Below are positions 1-11,100 of a stretch of DNA of 64,000 nt, piece after piece (the first letter of the stretch is position 1; the number at the start of each line of letters is the position of its first letter). A program made the position numbers and the translations under genes. This stretch comes from Pomphorhynchus laevis (lineage: Eukaryota; Acanthocephala; Palaeacanthocephala; Echinorhynchida; Pomphorhynchidae): assembly GCA_012934845.2 (NCBI GenBank), contig WNNJ02003589.1, positions 159,308-223,307 of the forward strand, read 5' to 3'. The notes below the pieces were generated by a model that made no database searches, was not told the DNA's origin, and saw only the letters and a program-made list of their open reading frames with translations.

Positions 1-56
1 ATTAATAATTTATTTTATTAATATCGCTCCTGTACCTTTGATTTGTTAAAACAAAT

Positions 57-373
57 CCACTAAATCCAATCATCTCATACATCCACTCCTAAAAATCGGT
101 TTCCGACATAGTTCACATGCTTCCCTTGTACTCTCTCAACGTTTTAAACTTCCTACCACTTCATATACTTGTCGTACCTATCCCAACCGCCCCCTTCTGA
201 TATTGTCCAACTAATTTTTATAAATATAAAAATCTAATATAAATTAGAAATCCACTAAATCCAATCATCTCAGACCTCCACTCCTAAAAATTGTTTTCCG
301 ACATGGCTCACATGCTTCCTTTGTACTCTCTCAACGTTTTAAACTTCCTACCACTTCATATACTTGTTGTACC
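57..373. repeat. two-copy tandem repeat, about 190-bp period
   Basis: A block of about 125 bp beginning CCACTAAATCCAATCATCTC occurs at about 57-181 and again at about 248-373 with few differences. Both copies end near CTTCATATACTTG. No open frame or known element is visible. The remaining DNA up to about 840 is AT-rich and I see no gene in it. Confidence 0.75.
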
Positions 374-842
374 CATCCATTAAATTTAAAATAATGATAA
401 TACTATTCTAAAATACCAACAAGTTTATTCCTACTTGAAAGATTAATTGAATCAAAATAAATATTATTCGTCAAATAATGAATTAGATCAGCTGACAAAG
501 TTCACTTATTTTAGTAAATTAAAAATAATTATAAATAAAATAAATAAAAGTATAAGATTATTGATAAAATTATAAATAATAAATAATATAAGATTTTATA
601 TGATTTATGGCTAAAGGAAGTCAAAATTTTTAATAACATTTATTTTTTATGATATTATTATATTATTATATTAAATAAGTAATGTATCTATTACTGTGAA
701 GTGTAATTATAAAGTATAACCGCGGCATAAAATAGTTCAAGGTATATTCGCACATGATCTAATTAAAATAAGATATAAGTTATTATAAATCTAACAATAT
801 CGTGATTTTAAATAGTTGATAATTATCCATCATTAATAAATA

Positions 843-1082
843 ATTATTGGAGCTGGATCAAAGAAAAGAGTTTTTTTTTGATATTTTGTAAACTTCTGTT
901 AGCATCTTTAGAAAATTACCTGAAGTAATATTATATTACCTGTAATATAATATAATGCTATTATATTATTATATTTATATTAGAAATGTTAAGTAATATT
1001 TATATTACCTGTAATTTTCTGAAGATGCTAACAGAAATATCAGCAAAAATTCCTCTTTTCTTTGATTCAGCTCCAATAATTA
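843..1082. mobile_element. fold-back (MITE-like) element with about 95-bp inverted arms
   Basis: The left arm reads TTATTGGAGCTGGATCAAAG...GTTAGCATCTTTAGAAAATTACC and the right arm is its imperfect reverse complement (...GATGCTAACAGA...TTTGATTCAGCTCCAATAA). Related copies or half-copies lie at 22640-22900, 24570-24680, 47635-47765 and, as a tandem array, 54160-54650. There is no coding capacity, so it is a non-autonomous element of unknown superfamily. Confidence 0.6.
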
Positions 1083-1152
1083 AATATCGTGATTTGTAAA
1101 CAATTTGTAAAGTTGTAAACAATTTGTAAATTGTTTACAAATTACAAATTAC

Positions 1153-1190
1153 AATCCGGTCTGATATATGGAATATATCAGACCGGATTA
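1153..1190. repeat. perfect short hairpin
   Basis: An inverted repeat, ATCCGGTCTGATATAT / ATATATCAGACCGGAT, with a 3-base loop. It is followed by T-rich sequence. It has no link to a gene and its role is unknown. Confidence 0.6.
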
Positions 1191-4030
1191 TTTTTTGTTA
1201 TTATAAAATATAATCTTTCCAAATTTAATCTTTGATGCCTTTTAGCATTTATTATTAATTAGCTTATCAAAGAAACAATTAGATTTACTATATAAGGAAT
1301 TATTAAGTTTATTTTTATCATTATTATTTAATCTGTATTTATACTCTTTTGATAGTACTTTTTAATTCTCAATTTTTATATTAATTCTAGATAAAAGGTA
1401 CCTAAATCTTCATTTATTTTATCATATTAAGACTTTCGCAATTGCATTTTGTTTCTAGAATGTTTCTTATGACAAATTGATTTCAATTCTTTATTATAAT
1501 TACAAATTTTTCGTCCTAGTGACGGTATCAGTTAAATAAATATATTTATTATTTATTGGCTAATATAATTTAATTATAATTGGCTAATATAATTTAAATT
1601 AGTTAGGATTAACTAATTTAAATTTAGTGAATATTAGCAGATCCCTCGTTTTAAAGAATTTAATTGATCTATAATGAATTGATGGATAAAATTGAAATAA
1701 ATTAACAAATCGATAAAATATGACATATTGAAGCTTGGCTTTTCTGCAATAAAATCAACGCAATTGACGGTCAGTGCAAATTAATCATCGACTGGTGGTC
1801 ATAAGATTACCTTGTTGCTACTGGTATAGTGACGTAAGCAACAATTGGAACTATTTGGCTTCGATTAATTCTTAAAGAAACATCATATACTTATAATTAT
1901 TAGGTGTTATAATGCATTTGCAAGATAACGATCATTTTAAAAAAGGCCAAAATTAGATGTAAATTTCATTTTACAAATGAGATTGTATTAAAAATAGCCC
2001 AAGCAATTTGGTAGAGCAATTTGTAAATGACCATGTCATATACAGATCAAAAGAATTTCAATAGCTACTCAAAATTTAAAAATTTGTCAATCTACAATGA
2101 CATTTGTAATTTAAATTTTATTTAGATTATTTGGGTTAGATAATTAATTATCTAATACACATTTGTGCTAAATGCTTAGTAATTTAATAATTATTATTAG
2201 AAAATACGCATTTTACGTTTCATAGTATCCGATTTAATATTATAATCAAATAAAATGGCTATTATCTCTGCAATCAGGTAAAGGTGACAGAAAATCTAGT
2301 ACTGATTATTTAAGCATGGAGAATTTATATTTTATTCCATACAAATTGCGAGATAGATACGCTTGTCATCTAAACAAGCATGAATCCATAGAATTTAAAT
2401 GTCAATATATCATACTATACGATGAAAGAATGCTGGTAGGTAAGAAATCACACAATGTAATGCGCTTCTCTAATACATCACGCAAACGTCTAAGTTTAGA
2501 CCAAATGAATGCATGTAATGATATAGCGGCACACGTATATTGTCGATTAAAGCTACAAGCCTTCGACATGCTACAAGATATATTCTTGTAGCTGACAAGC
2601 GAAACAAAAATAATCATTCCCAGATGTATTTGGTGCCAACATGCAATTACCAAGAGTATCGGATTTTGTTCTAACAACTTAGTAATGAAATATAGCTTAT
2701 CTGCTGTATCTTAATCAACTCAGGTTTTTATCTACAATTTTGCATTACCCTCAAATTTGCATGTTAACCATAAACCAAAAATTATCTTCAGAAATTAACG
2801 AGCACTTGTTGAAAATTCACAAAATTTCTGATTCGATCATAATTTGTTTACGCTATAGACATAAACATTTTTAAACACGTTACCAGACTAGTTGGAATAA
2901 TTCAATTAAATCTAATTTGGAAAATTTAATTTTAGGCATAAGGTATGCCTAAAAGGATTGCTCAATGACATCATTTCAAAAATGATGTAATTGAGCAATC
3001 TTGAATAGTTAAAATTGGCTGAGAATTTTATAATTCAAAATCGTTATTCTTTTTTAAAAATACAATGATGAGGCTAAGTTGTTACATTAAATTTCATTGC
3101 AATTATTTTGTCAACAAATACGTTATTTAGCACTCCAGCATGCAGTAACACTTGACTGTGTGTTAGTGAACAAAAATAAAATATAAATTATTGATTTTGC
3201 CTTGAGCATAATAAATACGCCATTAGTAAAATTGAAATTTTGTACTGGAGGCATCTGGTGATGTTATCTTTGAGTAGAATAATTCAATTAGCGTAGAGAA
3301 CAAACACAGTTGTTGTGGACTTTTAAAATGTATAAAAATTAAAATAAGACAGCGTTTTAATTCGATGTATATTTTAACTGCAATTTACTGACATCATTTT
3401 TATAGGTTTAATCTAATTCGTTTTACGAGCAGATTTCACTTTCGTTTATGGCCAACCATTAATTTTTTACTAATTTAAAAACGAATGCTAAACTTTTCAT
3501 TTTAACGATTTTTATTTCACCAAGTTATATGAAGCAGATTTTTTCTAGCGTCAATTTTAGACAAGAGAATTAAATGCTTTGATAACAAATACCTTTTTAT
3601 TTCTCTCTTTTCAATTGGTGTTTACCCAGTTTTGATTAATAAATATTTTAAGAATATGAACATCGAATATGAAATACCATTATTTTAATAAATAAAATTT
3701 TAAATGATTTTGTTCAATTCGGTCAATAAAATCAATTTTCCTTTTAAATTTGTATTTTGAATTTTGTGTTTATAAGTTAAACCACTCTTTCTAGAAGTGG
3801 TTGACCTGACATCAGTTTATTTAAAATAATCCTTATTATCGACTTATCTATTTATCGACAAAGCTCGTTTTCTATGTCGTTGAGTTTTTACATATAAATT
3901 ATTATGAAAATGGCAAAATGTTCTTAGGCAAATGCAGCAATTGTGTTTTGATAAAAATATTGTAAAAATTGAGAATAAATTTTTTAATTTTAAGTAGATA
4001 CACAAGTGAAAACTTAAATTATTGAAAATT
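1191..4030. other. AT-rich intergenic stretch, no supported gene
   Basis: I see no recognisable gene here apart from one unrecognised small ORF at 2316-2591. A hairpin lies near 2947-2998 (GATTGCTCAATGACATCAT against its complement). Open frames are otherwise short and of the kind expected by chance at this base composition. Confidence 0.5.
2316..2591 (+). CDS. small unrecognised ORF, 91 aa, doubtful
   Basis: An ATG-started frame of 91 residues with a more even amino-acid mix (several Cys, His, Arg) than the low-complexity ORFs around it. It shows no signal peptide, membrane segment or motif I know. An equally long frame runs antisense (2402-2677), so the length alone proves little. It could be an exon of a spliced gene, a fragment of an old transposon, or chance. 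Confidence 0.2.
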   Translation: MENLYFIPYKLRDRYACHLNKHESIEFKCQYIILYDERMLVGKKSHNVMRFSNTSRKRLSLDQMNACNDIAAHVYCRLKLQAFDMLQDIFL

Positions 4031-4031
4031 T

Positions 4032-4262
4032 TATGACTATTTTTTATCCTGCACGCTGCCTTAATCGTATCGATAAGCAAACTGCAGTACACTGCATTTC
4101 AGTGTTAGTGGACCTCATTAGCTACTGATCTAATACCTATGTTTCACGTTTCGGTCTTTTTAATGTTGGCTCATGATCACTCGACTCGTCTGCTTTATTG
4201 GCATTTAGATTTAATGAAAGATTCTCGTCTTACATTTTGCAAATTTAATTGAAATCATTTAA
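4032..4262 (+). repeat. SINE-like dispersed repeat 'R1', copy 1
   Basis: About 230 bp also found at 18735-18975 (same strand), partly at 24085-24205, and reversed at 24930-25130. Shared marks are TTTCAGTGTT..GTGGACCTCAT, CTACTGATCTAATACCT and TGTTTCACGTTTCGGTC, then CGACTCGTCTGCTTTATTGGC. Read on the - strand it carries GGACCGAAACGTGAAAC and CTAATGAGGTCC, words that resemble hammerhead ribozyme core pieces. The copies are diverged and non-coding. Confidence 0.55.
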
Positions 4263-4429
4263 TCAATTAAATTGACTTTTTTATTGATTTTTTAAATTGA
4301 ATTTTTACTCTAATTGATACATATCAAAAAGATATTGTTCAAAATTGATTAACACATTGACCTCTATTTCTTATTCGAATACATCGTATATTATACATCA
4401 ATAAATTCAAAAATATTGATATTTATTTA

Positions 4430-6200
4430 AAATTTTAATTATAAATTATCGTTATATAAATATAAATTGTATAAAATCTCATATAATCATTTATTATTTA
4501 TCTTTATTTATCTTTATTTTTAATTTATATATAGTATAAATTAGTTGATAGTTATCTGATTCGTTCTACTGGCAAGTATTATTAACCTATGGATTTTGTT
4601 TTTCAAAACAAAATCTTATAACCAAACAAACTTATAACCTCTGTCAGAAATACTTAAACTATGTGTTATAGATACGATATTATTATTTTTCTGCTTGTTT
4701 TCAAGCAAGTTTGATGATTTTTTCCTTTTCCTTATAATGTAGAATTATACATCAACAAAAATTTATTAAAATATTAAATTTACAATATATAAAATATTTG
4801 TGAGACAGTAGACTCTGCGGAATTAATCGGTTGAGAAAATTGCAATTGGATATTATAACTTGACTTGATGTTTATGTTTGGCAATATAGTGTTTAAAAGG
4901 GAAAGATTTGTTGAAGAATAATTATCGTGTAGTTGTTTTCCGGTAATATGGCCTCTGTCAGAAATACTGAAACTATGTATTTTGATACGACATTATATTT
5001 CTGCTAATTTTAAAGCAGGTTTGATGATTTTTTTCTTTTCCTTATAATGTAGAATTATACATCAACAAAATATTATTAGAATTTTAACATACAAATCAAC
5101 AATATGTTTTTAAAAATTTAACTATTGAGTGAAAATTTAATTTTAGGAAGGATAATTAACAATATCCTTTGTATTTGAATAATATTCACTAGATAATCAA
5201 ATATAATCTGAGGAAATACATTACAAGCACGTATTTGGCCCCCCTTTTATGTTGGGTCGAGTAATATAAGGTAAAATATGATAGCTTGACTTATTTTAAA
5301 TTCCAATTTTAAATTTTAACTTGATATAAATATAAATTGCATAAAACCTTTATAATTATTTATTATTTATCTTTATTTGTATTTACATATCGTATAAAAT
5401 ACGTAGACTCAGTTATCTAATCAGATTTGTTCTACTGACAAGTTGTTATTGACCTGTAGACTTTGTTTTCCCGATAATATAACTTCTGTCAGAAATATTG
5501 AAACTTTGTATTCTTGATACGAATTCTTTTTCTACTAATTTTCAAGCAAGTTTAATGAATGTTTTCTGTTTCTTATAATGTAGAATTATGCCTCAACAAA
5601 TAAAATATTATTATAAATAAATTTATATATCAAGCGATAATTTTTTATGGATAATAAATAATATATTTTGTATTTGAATATGATAGTAGATAATCAAATT
5701 TAATTGAAGTAAATACGTCATTAGCATGTATTTGGTTCGACTTCTATGTTATGTCAAAGAATAGGGGCCGAAACCTGATGACATAGCAGTTCCTCCTGAT
5801 GACCTCGTATCCTTATTCAGATACGTTGTTTGTTATTCACAAGTTAATTCATACAAATTGACTTTTATTTTAATTTTGTATTTTAAATTTTAATTTGATA
5901 TAAATTGTATAAAATCTTTTATCATTATTTATTATTTACCTTTATTTTTGATTTATAAATCGTATAAAATATGTAGACTCATTAATCTGATCTAATTTGC
6001 TACTGATTTACTGATTTTTATGATATTTTACAGCATAATAAAATTTGACTTCTATTTCAAACTTTAATTTTAAATTCTATCATTAAATAAATACAAATTA
6101 TATAAAATCTTATATAATCATTTATTATTTATAATTATTTATCTTTATTTTTGATTTATAAAATACGTAGACTCAGTAAGCTTATCTAATTATTTTAACA
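4430..6200. mobile_element. nest of PLE-associated terminal-repeat-like copies
   Basis: Several diverged copies of one AT-rich repeat lie head to tail. Each contains a block like ATAAAATCT..ATAATCATTTATTATTTATCTTTATTT, then GACTCAGTTATCTGAT.., TCTACTGGCAAGT, AACCTCTGTCAGAAATACT and TTATAATGTAGAATTATAC. One unit end carries GGGGCCGAAACCTGATGAC followed by AGCAGTTCCTCCTGATGACC (about 5765-5810). The same words flank the reverse transcriptase remnant at 6461-7358 (7508-7552) and recur at 11570-11625, 16425-16510 and 51770-51805. They are therefore read as terminal repeats of Penelope-like elements, which are known to carry tandem pseudo-LTRs. Confidence 0.5.
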
Positions 6201-6460
6201 TTGAAATAAATCTAATCATAAAAAATTTGAAGAAAACATAATGATTCGAAGAATTTTCAATACCTTGTGGATCCTTTGTAAAGGTAAATGTGATACTAAA
6301 ATGTGATATAAAATTTAAATAGATATAATTTTTAAAATATTTAAAAATTAAATATTTCGACAAGTTTATAAAATTTGTTATAATAAATAAAATGTAATAT
6401 ATTCAAAAAATATATTTTACTTTTACAATAAAATATTGCAAGGTAATCGAAATTAATACT

Positions 6461-7358
6461 GGTATAAAACACTATTTCAGTATTAATTCTACAAAAGAAT
6501 TTTTAGAACAGACAAAAGGAATAAATTTTCAAAATATAAATACATACGATTTTAGTACGCTTTATACAAATCTAGATTTAGTAGATATTAAAGAAGCGTT
6601 AGTAAAATTAATTAATCTTATATTCGGAAAAAGATATACATATATATGTTATAATAATTATAACGCCTATCTAACAAAAATTAAACCATCAAGTAAATAT
6701 AAATATATGGATAAAATTGAATTAATAAGAATCCTTAAATATTTTGATAAATCAAAATTATTTAAAAGTAGGGACATCTATATTTAGACAAGTAAAAGGT
6801 GTTCCAATGGGTGGTAATAGTAGCCCAATTATAGCTGACTTGTTTTTAAGCTTTATAGAATATGAATTTGTTCATAACTGTGTAAAAACTAAATCTAAAC
6901 AATATAAATATATGAAATATATGTTTCGATACATTGATGATATATGTGTATTTAATTCTAATAATTTTTATTCAATTAGTGAGCACATTTATCCAGAAAG
7001 CCTTATTCTTAACAAAACCAATATTAATTGGTTTTGGTGTATATCTAGATATGGTGTCGAAGGTGTATATCTAGATATGAACATTAAATTAACATTAACT
7101 AAAACTACTATTAATTTATATCGTAAAGATGACATATTTAAATTTACAAGAAACATATTTTTGCATGAGCATTCATGCATACCATATAATATAAAATATA
7201 ATACTTTAAATACTGAAATTTTAAGAATTGCAACAATATGTAATGATATTGGCTTTCTTCAAAATCATTTAAATAATTTAATAGATACATATTTTAAACT
7301 AGGTTACTATAAAAATAACATCAAGCAGAAAATAGTAAAATATATAAATCCACACTAA
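6461..7358 (+). pseudogene. Penelope-like element reverse transcriptase remnant
   Basis: The upstream part encodes TYDFSTLYTNL, typical of the region before the catalytic core in PLE reverse transcriptases. The downstream frame (6744-7358, 204 aa) has VKGVPMGGNSSPIIADL and the catalytic RYIDDI box, followed by thumb-like sequence with FxRNIFLHEHSCIPYN. PLE proteins join this RT to a GIY-YIG nuclease. Here the RT stands alone, and GIY-YIG pieces of a similar element lie at 49.7-50.5 kb. The copy is broken and lies upstream of gene A, flanked by PLE-type terminal repeats. Confidence 0.8.
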
Positions 7359-7780
7359 TATAGAAAATAAATTTAAACTCTTAAGTGGCAAATTTTTATG
7401 GATGGATAATAAATAATATACTTTGTATTAGAATAAGATACTAGATAGTTATTTCAGAGGAAATACATCATTAGCATGTATTTGGCCCCGCTGCTGTTGG
7501 GTAGAGGAGTTATGGGCCGAAACCTGATAGCATAGCAGTTCCTCCTGATGACCTCTAATTCTTATTCTGATACAACGTCTGTTATTTATTAGTCAATTCA
7601 TAAAAATGACGTTTATTTTAAATTTCATTTTTTTAACTTGATTTAAATTATAGAAAATCTAAAAACAATTATTAATTTTATTATTTAATTATTAAATTTT
7701 GATTTAGCATTATTATGTTTTGTTTATTTTATAATTATATTAAATACGTGGACTCAGTTAGCTGATTTAATTTAAAAACA
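7359..7780 (+). mobile_element. 3' flank and terminal repeat of the PLE copy
   Basis: Continues from the RT remnant with ATGGATAATAAATAATATACTTTGTATT, a CATGTATTTGGCCCC block, GGGCCGAAACCTGATAGCATAGC, CAGTTCCTCCTGATGACC and then the AT-rich block ending in GTGGACTCAGTTAGCTGATT. The same order of blocks is seen around 5640-6190 and reversed at 16020-17030. Confidence 0.5.
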
Positions 7781-8079
7781 TATTGAATCCCATAATCGTT
7801 TCACATTTTACCTTTTTTAATAATATTAAGAAGATATAATTAAATTATAATTTAAATGACAATGATGTAGACACCTTTTAAAGATATTTTATATCAATAA
7901 ATGTATATAAGAAATCTAAATTGACAGAATAGGGTAAAACGCTAACAATACATGAACACCATATTCTGTTTTAAATCAATAAATACGAAAAGTTGATTTT
8001 GGCGCCGTTTTTTATCTATTCATTAAAATGCATAGGATTTTACAAACTCGTCCGACAAGAAACTCTATTTTTATAAATC

Positions 8080-8125
8080 ATGTCTTCAAAATCAATTATA
8101 GCTTTTACGATTATATTGCTCGCAG
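8080..8125 (+). CDS. gene A first exon, copy 1 (signal peptide)
   Basis: ATG followed by a frame for MSSKSIIAFTIILLA plus one base, then a CAG|GTTTGT donor (phase 1). Joined to the 32-nt exon the split codon reads GAG. The hydrophobic core IIAFTIILLA is typical of a secretory signal. Confidence 0.7.
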
Positions 8126-11100
8126 GTTTGTAATAAATCATAGCTAAATTCATTCAAGTGAGGTGTTATATAATTAACATTATTACTAGAGATATTATGT
8201 AAATGTAATGTTATATGCAAGAGCGGGATAAACCCGTTTTGATGCTGTAAATAGAAATACTTGAGATTTGATTTTAATAAATAAATACGAAAAGTTGATT
8301 TTAGCGCCATTTTTTATCGATTCAATAAAATGCATATGATTTTACAAATTCGTCCGACAAGAAACTATATTTTTTCTAAATGATTACTTCAAAATCAAAT
8401 ATAGCTTTTATGATTATATTGCTTGCAGGTTTGTAATAAATCAAAACTAAATTCAATCAAGTGAGGTGTTATAGAATTAACATTATTACAAGAGATATTA
8501 TATAAATGTAATGTTATGTGCAAGAGCGGGATAAAACCGTTTTCATGCTGTAAATACAAATACTTGAGATTTGATTTAATAAATAAATACGAAAAGTTGA
8601 TTTTAGCGCCGTTTTTATCGATTTATTAAAATGCATATAATTTTACAAACTCGTCCGACAAGAAACTATATTTTTCTAAATGATGACTTCAAAATCAAAT
8701 ATAGCTTTTACGATTATATTGCTTGCAGGTTTGTAATAAATCAAAGCTAAATTTAATCAATTAAGATGTTATAGAATTAACATTATTACTAGAGATGTTA
8801 TTTAAACGTAATGCTATATGCAAAAGCGGGATAAAATCGTTTTGATGCTGTAAATACAAATACTTGAGATTTGATTTTAATAAATAAATACGATAAGTTG
8901 ATTTTAGCGCCGTTTTTTATAGATTCATTAAAATGCATATGATTTTACAAATTCGTCCGACAAGAAACTATATTTTTCTAGATGATGACTTCAAAATCAA
9001 ATATAGCTTTTATGATTATATTGCTTGCAGGTTTGTAATAAATCAAAGCTAAATTCAATCAAGTGAGGTGTTATAGAATTAACATTATTACAAGAGATAT
9101 TATATAAATGTAATGTTATGTGCAAGAGCGGGATATAACCGTTTTCATGCTGTAAATACAAATACTTCAGATTTGATTTTAATAAATAAATACGAAAAGT
9201 TGATTTTAGCGCCGTTTTTTATCGATTTATTAAAATGTCTATGATTTTACAAACTCGTCCGACAAGAAACTATATTTTTATAAATAATGTCTTCAAAGTC
9301 AAATATAGCTTTTACGATTATATTGCTTGCAGGTTTGTAATAAATAAAAGCCAAATTCAATCAATTGAGATGTTATAGAATTAACATTATTACTAGAGAT
9401 ATTATGTAAATGTAATGTTATATGCAAGAGCGGGATAAACCCTTTTCCATGCTGTAAATACAAATACTTGAGATTTGATTTTAATAAATAAATACGAAAA
9501 GTTGATTTTAGCGCCGTTTTTTATAGATTCATTAAAATATATATGATTTTACAAATTCGTCCGACAAGAAACTATATTTTTCTAAATGATTACTTCAAAA
9601 TCAAATATAGCTTTTATGATTATATTGCTTGCAGGTTTGTAATAAATCAAAACTAAATTCAATCAATTGAGATGTCATGTCCTTTCTTCTGGACTACTTA
9701 TTAACAAACAATTGGCGTCTGGCTGTTTTGATAGCTTAATCAGTATATTCCTGATAATTAACACTTTAAATATCTTACGTTGTTATAAAATTTCCGATTG
9801 TAGTAAATAACCAAGGTTAGTAAATAACCAAGGTTATTTACGCAAGGTGTATGTGCTAAATTACCTTGTGTCGTGAGTTTCAGAGAAATGTGACTTATTG
9901 GTACACGCATGCTCTTTTAAATTTTTGTCAAGATTACCTCCATTCCCGATTGGCTGAATAATTGTTTTTTAATAATTGTTTTATATTTATATTATATAGT
10001 AAAGCTAATGATTTTCACACTGTCATTTTGCTATGTAAATTTTAAAGTTTTGTTTGAAATAATTTCCGTAAATTTAATAAAGCTAATGATTTCACAATTG
10101 TCTTTTTTGCTATGATTTCTGTTTGTACACAGTTGTGATTCAAAACAGATAATTTTTATTTCTCAGATATATATCTTGCTTATTATTTATATATTTTCAT
10201 TAATATCTTTTTTTTATCATTTAGAGCTTTTTGTAAACAATCAAGTTCACGCAAAGGTATGTATTATTCAAATATTTTGGAATAATAAATTCTTTTATTA
10301 TCTATAACTCTGCTCTACAGAATAAAATCAGAGTATACGATATAACATTAATTATTATTTCTAAATCATAATTTAAAACGGTATTCGTTTGACACTGCGA
10401 TTCTTGCCTTTATTAATCTAGAAATTTAATATAAAATTAATTTAAGAATAAATATTTTTACAAGAGTGATATCATTCCTCGTGAATGGTATCACATTTGT
10501 AAAAAATGACACGACTCTCAAGAGAGAGAGTCATGTCATTTCGCAATCGAGTTATTTCGAGTTATTTCACAATCGAGTTATTCTTTTTAACTTGTAGAAA
10601 TTGTAAACGCAATTTTGAAGTTAGAAATTGTAAACATAATGAGTATATTCTAATATATCTGACACACCTTAAAGTTTTGAATGTGTGAATTTTCCCAAAA
10701 GTTTATCATTATGCCACATTTCTGTTCTAACGTAATGGTATGCTAACAATTGTAAATTATTAGTTTATAATCAATTACGAAAGTAATCTAGAAAGTTTGA
10801 TAATTTGTAATAATTATCTTTATATTTATATTAATGATATATATTTGTATTAATGTTTATATTCCTTATTATTTTAAATAATTATTCGTAATTATTTTTA
10901 ATTATTACTGCCTTTAGAACCCTTTGAGCTATTTTATTCAAGCTTATTGATCAGACAATATGCTAAAATAAAAAATACATGATTTGCTTATTCCAATATT
11001 TTAAAACAACAACACAACACGCGATAGTAAAATATTGTGTAACAAAACACTCGCTAACCACCGATTGCTTGAACTATAATGTTACCAAAAAATACTGTCA

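Larger units (their letters stand above)
7976..9675 (+). repeat. six-copy tandem array of promoter region plus first exon of gene A
   Basis: A unit of about 300 bp starts near AATAAATACGAAAAGTTGAT and contains TTTTAGCGCCG, CTCGTCCGACAAGAAACTAT, an ATG with a signal-peptide coding stretch, a CAG|GTTTGTAATAAA donor, then AATTAACATTATTAC and GCAAGAGCGGGATAAA. It repeats with starts near 7977, 8279, 8579, 8881, 9184 and 9485; the last copy breaks off at about 9675. Copies differ mainly by point changes, and in all six the frame and the donor are intact. That favours selection on, or recent spread of, a working alternative first exon. Confidence 0.85.

Noticed and set aside
7976-9675. Regular repeats suggestive of a CRISPR array
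   Set aside because: The units are about 300 bp and repeated throughout, with no short direct repeats separated by unique spacers, and the surroundings are clearly eukaryotic.
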